A stretch of 64,000 nucleotides of DNA from Dyella silvae (GTDB taxonomy: Bacteria > Pseudomonadota > Gammaproteobacteria > Xanthomonadales > Rhodanobacteraceae): the NCBI RefSeq assembly GCF_026421305.1, contig NZ_JAPJBQ010000010.1, positions 1 to 64,000 on the forward strand, read 5' to 3'. Shown here one piece after another: positions 34,757 to 43,235 of the stretch. The number at the start of each line of letters is the position of its first letter. Position 1 is the stretch's first letter. The position numbers were made by a program, and so were the translations under genes. The notes beneath the pieces were generated by a model. The model had not been told where the DNA came from and did not search any database. It saw only the letters and a program-made list of their open reading frames with translations.

Positions 34757-34790
34757 TCGTCATCCCCGACTTTGCAGGGAAGACGGCGCT
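34757..34790. repeat. degenerate REP-like element
   Basis: CGTCATCCCCGACTTTGCAG followed by GGAAGACGGCG, a weakened version of the CGTCATCCC..GGGATGACG palindrome at 43088 and 47726. Confidence 0.45.
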
Positions 34791-34804
34791 CGTTCAGGCC
34801 TTCA

Positions 34805-35101
34805 TCAGTGCTCGCGGTCCGGACCTTTCGGCGCGCTCTTGTAGTCGGGATGATTGGCCACCGACAGTGTCTCCTGCGGCGGCAACTGCAGATACCAGCC
34901 CTTCTCGGTGATGTGCTTCATCACCTGCTGGGCATCTTCACGGGGCAGCTTGCGTTGCTCGGTCAGCTCCACTTCCAGCACAAAGCGCAGCTCGCCCAGC
35001 ATCAGGGCCAGCGATTCGGGCAGGCAGGTGAAGTCGTCGCGGCGGCCCAGCCACACGTAGGTATCGGACTTGCGCAGGCTGGCATAGACAAAACAGTGCA
35101 T
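34805..35101 (-). CDS. ycgL: YcgL domain protein
   Basis: 98 residues starting MHCFVYASLRKSDTYVWLG, with the MLGELRFVLEVELT and MKHITEKGWYLQLPP blocks of the YcgL family at its usual length of about 90-100. YcgL proteins are small cytoplasmic proteins limited to gammaproteobacteria; the function is unknown. The frame extends 28 codons upstream, but the family starts at this ATG. Confidence 0.92.
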   Translation of the reverse strand: MHCFVYASLRKSDTYVWLGRRDDFTCLPESLALMLGELRFVLEVELTEQRKLPREDAQQVMKHITEKGWYLQLPPQETLSVANHPDYKSAPKGPDREH

Positions 35102-35454
35102 GGCGACACCCCATTGGCGTGCATTCGGAGGGTAGGGCGCACAGGCAAGGCGCAGTAAGAACTTGCTCCTTTTCGGTACCGGCATGGGTTCCGCGAACGT
35201 CTGGAGCAGGTTCGTAAGGGTAACAGTTCGCGCCGGCGAAAGACCCTGCTGCGCCGATCTTCGCCTATTCGCTGGCGATCAGCGGGGATCAGCCCCCTTT
35301 AACCTTAAAAGATTGTTGCAACCGCACTTGCAAGCCCTGCGGCGAATCGGCACAGTGCCGGCCGGGGGTGTCAAACGCACGTATGAAAATTGGGCGGTCG
35401 TCAAGCCCCTTGCTACTACCCAAGCCAGATCAACAAGAAGCAGGAGCATTGCTG

Positions 35455-36894
35455 ATGCAGATGTCATTCCGTCCTTTTTCCCGTGCGGGCCGTCCGCTCA
35501 CGCTTGCTGCGCTGAGCCTAGCCATCCTGGGTTCGTTTGCCGCGCCGCAGAGCGCGCACGCCAGCGCATTCCAGCTGCATGAAGACAGCGCCGCCGCCAT
35601 GGGCCGCGCTTACGCCGGTTCCACCACTGCGGGCGGCGACGTTTCCGTGGTGGCCAATAACCCGGCCGCCATGTCCGACCTCAAGGGCACCTATTTCCAG
35701 GCCGACGTAACGGCCATCAACTTCGGCACCACCTTCAGCGGCTCGGCTCACGATGCGCTGGGTCGTCCGATCAGCGGCAATGGCGGCGGCGACGCTGGTA
35801 CCACCATGCCGGTGCCCGCCCTGTTCTTCGCCACCCAGTTGGGTGACAAGTGGCATGTCGGTGGCTCCTTCACGGTGCCGTTCGGCTTCCAGACCGAATA
35901 CGACCAGCAGTGGATCGGCCGCTACAACGCCATCAAGTCCAAGTTCGAGTCGCTGGACATCACCCTGTCGGCCTCGTACGACGTCACCGACAACTTCGCG
36001 CTCGGCGTCAGCGGTATCGCGCAGAAGACCTCGGCTGAGCTCACCTCGGCCATCAACTACAACGCCGTTGGCCTGGGCCTGGTGAATCAGGCGGTGGCGG
36101 CTGGCGCCATCCCGCCAGCCGCCGGCCAGGCGTTCGCTCAGCAGGTGAACACCGTGGTGCCGCCGGGTTCGGACGGTATTGCCCGCATCAAGGGTGACGA
36201 CTGGGCCTACGGCTACCAGGTCGGCATGTTCTGGAAGATCACCCCGCAGGACAAGTTCGCGCTCGCCTACCGCTCCAAGATCTCGCACACCATCACGGGT
36301 ACGGCCAACTTCACCGTGCCGGCCAACGTGCAGGCGCTGCTCGCCAACCCGACCGTGGCTGGCTTGCTCGCCGGTGCTGGCGGCGTGCCGTTCACCCACA
36401 CCCAGGGTACGGCGCCGTTCACCACCCCGGCCGTGGCAACCGCCAGCTACTGGCACCAGGAAGAGAAGTTCGGCCTGGGTATGGACGTGGCCTGGACCAA
36501 GTGGGATTCGTTCAAGAACTTGAACGTTTACTACGCCAACCCGGCACAGCCGACCACCACTGAAGTGTTCAACTGGAAGAACAGCTGGTACATCGCCATC
36601 GGTGGCGACTACTACCTCAACGACAAGGTCACCCTGCGCGGCGGTCTGGCGCTGGATACCACGCCGACCTCCACCGCTACCCGCGACCCGCGCGTGCCGG
36701 ACGCTACCCGTCAGCTGGTCAGCTTTGGTGTCGAGTACAAGGCCAGCGAGCACTTCGTGCTCAACGCCTCGTACGCGCACATCTTCGTCAACAGCGCGCG
36801 CATCAACAGCACCAGCTCCACCGGCGACGTGCTGACCGGCAGCTCGGACGACTACGGCAACCTGCTGAGCTTCTCGGCCCAGTACAAGTTCTGA
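35455..36894 (+). CDS. FadL/OmpP1-type outer-membrane transporter
   Basis: 479 residues. A long signal peptide (LTLAALSLAILGSFAAPQSAHA) ends just before SAFQL, the conserved N-terminus of FadL family porins that plugs the channel. EDSAAAMGRAYAGSTTAGGDVS and NNPAAMSDL are the family's N-terminal signature. The rest is alternating beta strands ending in the aromatic residue of YKF. FadL proteins import long-chain fatty acids and other hydrophobic compounds. AGGAG lies 11 bases upstream of the ATG. Monocistronic with its own terminator. Confidence 0.93.
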   Translation: MQMSFRPFSRAGRPLTLAALSLAILGSFAAPQSAHASAFQLHEDSAAAMGRAYAGSTTAGGDVSVVANNPAAMSDLKGTYFQADVTAINFGTTFSGSAHDALGRPISGNGGGDAGTTMPVPALFFATQLGDKWHVGGSFTVPFGFQTEYDQQWIGRYNAIKSKFESLDITLSASYDVTDNFALGVSGIAQKTSAELTSAINYNAVGLGLVNQAVAAGAIPPAAGQAFAQQVNTVVPPGSDGIARIKGDDWAYGYQVGMFWKITPQDKFALAYRSKISHTITGTANFTVPANVQALLANPTVAGLLAGAGGVPFTHTQGTAPFTTPAVATASYWHQEEKFGLGMDVAWTKWDSFKNLNVYYANPAQPTTTEVFNWKNSWYIAIGGDYYLNDKVTLRGGLALDTTPTSTATRDPRVPDATRQLVSFGVEYKASEHFVLNASYAHIFVNSARINSTSSTGDVLTGSSDDYGNLLSFSAQYKF

Positions 36895-36923
36895 TCGCGG
36901 AACACTGCGGAACGAACCGTTTG

Positions 36924-36959
36924 AAAAAAACCTCCCCGCGTGAGCGGGGAGGTTTTTTT
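36924..36959 (+). terminator. intrinsic terminator
   Basis: AAAAAAACCTCCCCGC / GTGA / GCGGGGAGGTTTTTTT, 30 bases after the FadL gene; works in both directions. Confidence 0.93.
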
Positions 36960-37010
36960 GTGCGTGATGAATAGTCTGTTCATTGGGGGACTATGAGCGG
37001 TGATTGTGCC

Positions 37011-37904
37011 TCGCCGTCATCCCAGCGAAAGCTGGTCATCCAGCGCCTTTGCACTGGTGTGAGGATTGCGCGACCTGGCTCGCCTGCGGCGGGCTTCCGC
37101 TGTCCTGCCGGACAGCGGGTCACTTCTCTTTGCGTGGCCAAAGAGAAGTAACCAAGAGAAAGGCCACCCCGATGGCGCGCCTTCCGGGCTGATAGCCCGG
37201 AAGGTACGCGGGCGGGTTACGGGGTTTTTCGACAGGACGTCCCTGTCCTGTCGAAAAACTGGCCGGCATCCATGCCGGCCACCCTTCGGGCTATTCCTCC
37301 ACCCGCCCGCCGCGCCATAGGGGCCCGGAGGTCAAGAGCGAAAGCCAGAGCCAGAGCCAGAGCGGCGCGCGCCGCGCGCCAGAAGCGGCGTCCGTGGTTT
37401 CTCCGTGCTCATGGTTTCTCTGTAGGAGCGCACTTGTGCGCGATGTCGTTGCCGCTCCGTCGGTTCGTCGTGCACAAGTGCGCTCCTACAGACGAAAACA
37501 GCAGACGACTGGTGATGCGATGTGCCGCGCCAGCGGCACGAGCCTGATGCTCTTGATCTGAGGGGGCCCCTGTGCGGCGGTGAGGGTTGGACGATCAGGC
37601 CCGCAGGGGGATCGGCATGGATGCCGATCCCTTTTCGTCAGGGCAGGAAGCCCTGTCGAAAAGCCCGGCCAACCCTCACGGACTTGCCGGGCTATCAGCC
37701 CGGCAAGCGCCAAGCGGGGTGCTCTTTCTTTTGGTTACTTTTCTTTGAGCAAGCAAAGAAAAGTGACCCGGCGATCGGCAGATCGTCGGAAGCTCGCGGC
37801 AGGCGAGCCCGATCGCGGTAGCGCTCATAAGAGCGAAAGTCACTGGATGACCAGCCTTCGGCTGTTGTGAAGCGCTTCCCGCCTTCGCGGGGATGACGGT
37901 GAGG
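37011..37904. repeat. giant inverted-repeat element, copy A
   Basis: An 894-base non-coding block repeated with high identity at 60459-61322. Its two halves are inverted relatives: a left arm of about 220 bases (37069-37288; CTCGCCTGCGGCGGGCTTCC, then TCTCTTTGCGTGGCCAAAGA) and a right arm (37609-37818) that is its reverse complement with changes (TTTTCTTTGAGCAAGCAAAG). Each arm contains nested hairpins such as CCGGGCTGATAGCCCGG and GGCCGGCATCCATGCCGGCC. The outer edges are REP-like (CGTCATCCC..GGGATGACGG). Short open frames here lack protein character. Confidence 0.85.
37421..37490. repeat. nested 19-base inverted repeat
   Basis: TGTAGGAGCGCACTTGTGC and its perfect complement GCACAAGTGCGCTCCTACA, 32 bases apart, inside the centre of copy A. 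Copy B lacks it. A degenerate relative lies at 56531-56614. Confidence 0.8.
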
Positions 37905-37935
37905 CGCGTGGGCTAAGCAGTGAACTGAGGGTGTC

Positions 37936-39345
37936 TTAGCCCAACCGCATCAACAGCTTCAGCATCTTCCTGAAGCGCTCGCCGTATGGCGGATTGAGCA
38001 AGCCCGCGCCGTTGAAGCGTGATTGACGAAACACCGGCTTCATGTGCGAGAACGCGCGGAAGCCCGCTTCGCCGTGATAGCCGCCCATGCCTGAAGGACC
38101 AACGCCGCCGAAGGGCAGGTCATGCTGGGCAATGTGGTAAAGCGTGTCGTTGATGGTGACGCCGCCCGCATGGGTGCGGGAGAGCACGTGTTCGGTGAGC
38201 GCGCGGCTTTCTTCAAACAGGTACAGCGCGAGCGGTTGCGGACGATTCGCGATATAGCTGATGGCGTCATCCAGCGAGTCGTATGGCAGGACCGGCAACA
38301 AAGGTCCGAAGATTTCGTCCTGCATCACCGCCATGGTGTCGTTCACGCCAGTCAACATCACCGGTGCAAGCAAGCGTTTGGCGGGCAGATCCTTCGCGTC
38401 GCTCAGCGGCTGGATGTGTGCGCCCGCAGCAACCGCATCGTCGCGCAGTTTGCTGAGGCGCTCATATTGGCGGTCGGACACGATGGAGGCGTACTGCTGC
38501 TGCCCGAGGTTGGGATACAGCCTTTGCGCCGTCGCCTTGGCCGTATTGATGAAGTCGCTCATGCGCTCGCGCGGCACCAGCACGTAGTCCGGCGCAATAC
38601 AGGTCTGCCCTGCGTTGACCAGCTTGCCGAGCATGATGCGTTCCACCGCGTTGCCGAAGCGCGCGCCGGGGCCAATGATGGCGGGCGACTTTCCGCCCAG
38701 CTCCAGCGTGACCGGCGTGAGGTTGGCGGCGGCCGCTCGCATCACGTGGTGGCCGACCGCGGTGGAGCCGGTGAACAGCAGATGGTCGAACGGCAGCGCG
38801 GAGAACGCCTGCGCCACGTCGGCATCGCCGGTGATCACCGCTACTTCGTCGCTGCCGAAGTAACGCGCCACCTGCTCGGCGAACAAGGCCGAGAACCGTG
38901 GCGTGTACTCGCTCATCTTCAGCATCACGCGGTTGCCCGCTGTCAGCGCGTCGATCAACGGACCGACCGACAGGAAGATGGGGTAATTCCACGGCACGAT
39001 GATGCCCACCACGCCACGCGGCTGTGGCATGAGCGCGATGCGTGCCGGCAGAAAGACCATGTTGGCCAGACCGCCGCGTGGACGCATCCAGCGGCGGCCG
39101 CGCTTCAGCGAGTGGCGCAGGTTGGACAGGCTGGGGTACAGCTCCAGCAGTTCCGTTTCTTCCACCGGACGGCGGCCGAAGTCCGCGTCGATCGCTTCGG
39201 CAAAAGCCCCGCGCTGCTCGTTGAGCATCTTCTCCAGCGCCCGCAGACGCGTGGCACGGACTTCCCATGACGGCATGGGGTCGCGCGCCTGCGCTTCGCG
39301 CAGGCGAAGGAGCGTGGTGTGCAGCGATGGGCTTGGCTCTTTCAT
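37936..39345 (-). CDS. aldehyde dehydrogenase (coniferyl-aldehyde type)
   Basis: 469 residues. Full ALDH fold: PWNYPIFLSVGPLIDALTAG (NAD site), FTGSTAVG, catalytic Glu in TLELGGKSP, catalytic Cys in NAGQTCIAPDYVL, and DEIFGPLLPVL near the end. Its length and the absence of an N-terminal extension match class 3-like/coniferyl aldehyde dehydrogenases, which oxidise aromatic or long-chain aldehydes with NAD(P). The start ATG lies 2 bases after the TonB receptor's stop codon, so the two are co-transcribed. The order suggests use of a substrate taken up by that receptor (inference). Confidence 0.9.
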   Translation of the reverse strand: MKEPSPSLHTTLLRLREAQARDPMPSWEVRATRLRALEKMLNEQRGAFAEAIDADFGRRPVEETELLELYPSLSNLRHSLKRGRRWMRPRGGLANMVFLPARIALMPQPRGVVGIIVPWNYPIFLSVGPLIDALTAGNRVMLKMSEYTPRFSALFAEQVARYFGSDEVAVITGDADVAQAFSALPFDHLLFTGSTAVGHHVMRAAAANLTPVTLELGGKSPAIIGPGARFGNAVERIMLGKLVNAGQTCIAPDYVLVPRERMSDFINTAKATAQRLYPNLGQQQYASIVSDRQYERLSKLRDDAVAAGAHIQPLSDAKDLPAKRLLAPVMLTGVNDTMAVMQDEIFGPLLPVLPYDSLDDAISYIANRPQPLALYLFEESRALTEHVLSRTHAGGVTINDTLYHIAQHDLPFGGVGPSGMGGYHGEAGFRAFSHMKPVFRQSRFNGAGLLNPPYGERFRKMLKLLMRLG

Positions 39346-39347
39346 GG

Positions 39348-41810
39348 TCAAAACTTCGCGCGTAGTTCGAGGCCCCACATGCGGGGCGGGCTGATGGAGG
39401 CGAAGGGCGTGCCGAACACCGATGCGCTGATGTTGTTTACGCCTGTCACATATCGCTTGTTGAAGACGTTGGTGCCGTACAGTGCCACGCCCCAGCGGTC
39501 GCCCGGTGCGTGCCAGTCCACGCGGGCATCGGTGCGTTGCTGGCTGGTGCCGATCTGGAAGTTCGGGCTGACGTTGCAGGTACCCTGAAACTGGGAATCG
39601 GAGTTGCAACGCGTCTTGCCGCGATAGGCCTGCGCCAGGTCGAATTCCAGGTCGCCGTTGGCCACGTTATGCAGAGTGTAGGCCAGCGACAGGGCGCCGG
39701 AGAAGTACGGCGCGCCGGTGGCCTGGCCGGTGAGATCGGTACCGTCAGGCGCCGTGCCCTTGCGATAGGTGGAATCGATGTACGCGCCCATGAAATTGGT
39801 GCGGAAACTTTCGATCGGCTGCCACTGCGCTTCCAGTTCCAGGCCCTTGGCTTCCTGATCGCTGCTGTTGACGATGTAGATCGGCACGCCGGAGCCGCTG
39901 CTGTTCGGATCGAGCGCCAGCGACTGTTTATTGTTGTAGCGGTAGTAGTACACCGAGCCGTTGAGCAGCAGGTTTTGATCGGGAAGCAGCGCCTTGATGC
40001 CGCCCTCGTAGTTGGTCACCTTTTCCGGCTGGAAGCGCGAGCCGATCTGCACGCTGTTGTAGCCACCTGCCTTGTAGCCCTTGGTGACGGACACGTAACC
40101 CATCACATCCGGCGTGAACTTGTAGCTGCCGACGACGCGTGGACTCCAGTTGTTCCAGGTGTTGCTGGCATACACGTTCTGGCCGACAGCGTTGGGGAAG
40201 ATCACGTTGTTGCCGAAGGCAGCCAGCGCGCCCTGCGCATCCGGCGGCAGTTGCTGGATGACGCCCAGGCCGTTGAGGCCGGCAATGGTGGCGTCGAATG
40301 CCGGCGCGCTGCGCGGCATGTTGTACCAGCTGAAGTCCTTCTGATCGCGCGTATAGCGCAGACCCGTGGTGACGTCGAAGCGGTCGGTGATATGCCAGAT
40401 CACGTCGCCAAAGGCGGCATACGATTTGAAGTTGCCGTCGTTGCTGATGGCCTCATGCCACGGATCGCCGAGCAGGCTCACTGGCAGGCCGAACGAGGCC
40501 AGCGCATTGCTGATATCGGCGAGCGGCGTGCCGACGCCAAGAACGTTTTGCGCCAGCGTGTCGAGGCTGTTGGTGTTGATGTTGGTCTGGCTGGTCTGGC
40601 GTGCCTGCTCCTGGTAGTAGCTGACGCCGGCCACCCAGTCCATCAGGTCGTTGTTGCCCGACAGCTTGAACTCCTGATACCAGCTGTTGTTGTGTTCGAT
40701 GTTGGCGGTATCGAGGTAGGTGACAACGTGATTGGTGCCGTCGTAGTCACCCAGGTTGAACGTGTCAAAGCCGCGCCACGCGGTGGTGGATACCAGGCTG
40801 CCCCAGGAGAACGAGTGATCGACTGACAGCGTGACGCCATCAAAACGGCGGGTTTCCTTGGCGCCGATGGCGTCGTTGTAAAGCGGCGCGTGCAGCGGGT
40901 TGAGATAGGTGGTCGGGTCGGGCGGGAAGGGCGCGCGCTGGTTGGTATCGTTGGAAAGCGGAATCAGGCCGATAGCCGGCTCGGGTGGCTGATTGAGTTT
41001 CTCGTGATCCCACGACAGCAAGACGCGGGTGTTGTCCGTGACATTCCAGCGGAACACGGCGCGCGAGCCCCAGTCGTTGTCTTCGCCGTAGCGTTTTCCA
41101 GTGGCGGCGTCCTTGATCCAGCCGTCGCTCTGGTTGTCGAGCACGCTCAGGCGCAGCGCCATGTCATGGTTGAGCGGAATATTGACCAGCGCGTCAGCGT
41201 ACTTGCGCCCGTCGTTGCCGATGCGCACACGGGCGTTGCCTTCGAACTTGTCGGTGGGCTCGTTGGTGACGATGGAGATGGCGCCCGCCGCCGCATTGCG
41301 GCCGAACAGCGTGCCCTGCGGACCCTTCAGCACTTCGATGCGCGCGATGTCGTTGAAAGCCAGCAGCGAGCCACCCGAACGCGCGGCATAAACGCCGTTG
41401 ACGTACACGCCCACCGCCGATTCGGTGCCGATGCCGAAGTTGCTGGTGCTGATGCCGCGCAGCTCGTACGTGGGCTGCGTGGGCTGGCTGGCGTCGATCA
41501 CCAGGCCCGGCACGAAGATATCCATCTTGCTGAGATCCGTGGCCGCCAGCGTGTCGATCTGCTTGGCGGTGACGATCTGCAGCGGAATCGGTACCGACTG
41601 CACTTCCTGACTTCGGCTCTGCGCCGTCACGGTGACGTTACCGAGCAGCTTGGCCTTGTCGGGATTCGCCTGGGTGGCGTCGGCCTTCGAGCCGGTGTCC
41701 TGCGGTGCCGGATCGGCAGCGGAGGCGATGGCCGGCAGGCCGGCAAGCAGACATACCGTGCTGCCGAGCAGTACGCGGCGCAGGCAGGCGGATAGCGGAC
41801 GGATCTTCAT
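39348..41810 (-). CDS. TonB-dependent outer-membrane receptor
   Basis: 820 residues. Signal peptide (VLLGSTVCLLAGLPAIASA), a TonB-box-like VTVTAQSRSQEVQSVP, a plug domain with YELRGISTSNFGIGTESAVG and RIEVLKGPQGTLFGRNAAAG, and a 22-strand-type barrel ending with MWGLELRAKF. It resembles the FyuA-like/pesticin receptor group, many members of which import non-iron organics. An intrinsic terminator hairpin lies only about a dozen bases upstream of its ribosome-binding site. It follows a diheme cytochrome gene and precedes an aldehyde dehydrogenase. Substrate unknown. Confidence 0.93.
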   Translation of the reverse strand: MKIRPLSACLRRVLLGSTVCLLAGLPAIASAADPAPQDTGSKADATQANPDKAKLLGNVTVTAQSRSQEVQSVPIPLQIVTAKQIDTLAATDLSKMDIFVPGLVIDASQPTQPTYELRGISTSNFGIGTESAVGVYVNGVYAARSGGSLLAFNDIARIEVLKGPQGTLFGRNAAAGAISIVTNEPTDKFEGNARVRIGNDGRKYADALVNIPLNHDMALRLSVLDNQSDGWIKDAATGKRYGEDNDWGSRAVFRWNVTDNTRVLLSWDHEKLNQPPEPAIGLIPLSNDTNQRAPFPPDPTTYLNPLHAPLYNDAIGAKETRRFDGVTLSVDHSFSWGSLVSTTAWRGFDTFNLGDYDGTNHVVTYLDTANIEHNNSWYQEFKLSGNNDLMDWVAGVSYYQEQARQTSQTNINTNSLDTLAQNVLGVGTPLADISNALASFGLPVSLLGDPWHEAISNDGNFKSYAAFGDVIWHITDRFDVTTGLRYTRDQKDFSWYNMPRSAPAFDATIAGLNGLGVIQQLPPDAQGALAAFGNNVIFPNAVGQNVYASNTWNNWSPRVVGSYKFTPDVMGYVSVTKGYKAGGYNSVQIGSRFQPEKVTNYEGGIKALLPDQNLLLNGSVYYYRYNNKQSLALDPNSSGSGVPIYIVNSSDQEAKGLELEAQWQPIESFRTNFMGAYIDSTYRKGTAPDGTDLTGQATGAPYFSGALSLAYTLHNVANGDLEFDLAQAYRGKTRCNSDSQFQGTCNVSPNFQIGTSQQRTDARVDWHAPGDRWGVALYGTNVFNKRYVTGVNNISASVFGTPFASISPPRMWGLELRAKF

Positions 41811-41833
41811 GACCAGGTTCTCCCCTCAAAATG

Positions 41834-41862
41834 AAAAGGCCGCGATCTTGCGATCGCGGCTT
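41834..41862 (-). terminator. hairpin between cytochrome and receptor genes
   Basis: Arms GCCGCGATC and GATCGCGGC around TTGC. On the minus strand it is followed by CTTTTCATTTT, then the receptor's GAGGGGAGAA ribosome-binding site. It probably gives partial termination. Confidence 0.75.
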
Positions 41863-41870
41863 GATGCTTG

Positions 41871-43025
41871 TTAGTGAATGGCAACGCAGCCCCCCGACTG
41901 CGCGGCTATCCATGCCTTGATCAGTGCCACGCCTTCGCGGTGCACGGTGCTTCTTCCCAGTTCCGGCATCATTTCGCCCGGGTCGGCCGAGTTCATCCGG
42001 TACGTGATGATCGAGTCGCCCGGCGAGCCCGGCACGATATCGAAAAAGTGATCGCCCGTACCGCGGCCCGCGGCGACCGGTGGCTTGCAGATACCCAGGT
42101 GGCGGTCTTCCGGCACGCTGACATCCAGCGACAAGCCGGTGGTGTTGGCCGCGCCCTTCGGGTTGTGGCAGTGGCCGCAATTGATATCGAGATAGGCGCG
42201 GGCGCGGGCGTCGAGCGAGGCGTGCTCATCCATCCAGTTGGCGTTGCGCGGTGCCTCGGCAGGTGCGGGCGCGCCGGTGAGGTAGCCCATCTTCATCAGA
42301 TGCGCCAGCTGGTTTTCTTCGCCGGTGGCGTAGTGGTAATCGCGATTGAGGTGGCGTGCCTTGGGTCCGATGGGATGAACCTTGCGCGACACCCAGTCCT
42401 GCGCGTGGCAGCTGGCACACTGGCTTTCATCGGGTACGACGTAGTTGAAGTCTTCGCGAGCGTCGTTGTCGGACACCAGCGTGAGCGGAATCACCGCGCC
42501 GGTACGTGCAAGCAGGGCGTCGCTCTGGTCGTCCTTCCATACATAGGGAATGGCGGACCAACCCGATTCGCGGCGCACGAGGATGCGCGTTTCGACCAGG
42601 TGTACGTTGGCCAGATCCAGCCCCTCGCCAGCGAAGTCGCGAGAACTGTCATAGGTGCGTGCCACATCGGCGAACTTGCCGCTTGCCGCACGCGGGTAAT
42701 AGAACGTTTTGCTGATGACGGTGCCGACCGGAAAGTCGAAGGTGTCGGTGGGGTCGTACTTGGCCGACACGCCTTTGGGCATCCATACCGTGCGCAGCTT
42801 GTGCGCATAGTCGGTGAACAACGGCGTGTTGAGGTCGTAGGGCACGACACCCTGGTTGAGCACCAGTTTGCCGTCACGCACTTCCACCACGTGCCAGTCG
42901 CTCAGCTTCGGCGGGCGGCCGTCGGCATGGAACGTCACGGGGTCGAGGTCGCGGTGGCACGCGCTTAGCAGCAACAGCAATGGAAGCAGCAAGAAGAGCG
43001 GATAGAACTTTGTCGACAACGTCAT
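41871..43025 (-). CDS. SO2930-family diheme c-type cytochrome lipoprotein
   Basis: 384 residues. A lipoprotein signal ends in LLLLSAC (Cys23). Two heme c sites are visible: CASCH near residue 204 and CGHCH near residue 283, with candidate distal Met residues (MMPELGR). LSDWHVVEVRDGKLVLN..VPYDLNTPLFTDYAHK at the N-terminus is the signature of the HNE_0200/SO2930 family (TIGR03806). This family is typically encoded next to a parallel beta-helix protein, as here. Likely a periplasmic electron carrier or oxidoreductase. It is 210 bases after the beta-helix gene, with a REP pair in the gap. Confidence 0.88.
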   Translation of the reverse strand: MTLSTKFYPLFLLLPLLLLLSACHRDLDPVTFHADGRPPKLSDWHVVEVRDGKLVLNQGVVPYDLNTPLFTDYAHKLRTVWMPKGVSAKYDPTDTFDFPVGTVISKTFYYPRAASGKFADVARTYDSSRDFAGEGLDLANVHLVETRILVRRESGWSAIPYVWKDDQSDALLARTGAVIPLTLVSDNDAREDFNYVVPDESQCASCHAQDWVSRKVHPIGPKARHLNRDYHYATGEENQLAHLMKMGYLTGAPAPAEAPRNANWMDEHASLDARARAYLDINCGHCHNPKGAANTTGLSLDVSVPEDRHLGICKPPVAAGRGTGDHFFDIVPGSPGDSIITYRMNSADPGEMMPELGRSTVHREGVALIKAWIAAQSGGCVAIH

Positions 43026-43087
43026 CGTGGAGCCTGTGCAAGTTCTTTTAGAAAAGGCGTTCGAAGTCCGGTGACGTAGAAAAGTCC

Positions 43088-43188
43088 CTCACCGTCATCC
43101 CGGCGTAGGCCGGGATCCAGTGCCTTTTAAACATCACGGCAAATCGAAAGTCGCTGGATCCCGGCCTACGCCGGGATGACGGTGAGGA
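43088..43188. repeat. REP pair forming a long hairpin
   Basis: CTCACCGTCATCCCGGCGTA and the rest of a 36-base unit recur in inverted orientation (43153-43188) with one mismatch, 29 bases apart. Each unit also folds on itself (ATCCCGGCgtagGCCGGGAT). It lies in the gap between the beta-helix and cytochrome genes. Confidence 0.85.
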
Positions 43189-43235
43189 AATAGTGCGGGT
43201 GACCATGGCGATACACCGCGATCACGCGCACGCAT

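Noticed and set aside
37272-37870. Short open frames inside giant repeat copy A, also in copy B at 60679-61268
   Set aside because: They come from the repeated non-coding block, occur on both strands with similar sequence, and lack ribosome-binding sites.
37000-37910. CRISPR array
   Set aside because: The repeats are inverted and of uneven length, with no regular direct repeats and spacers and no cas genes.
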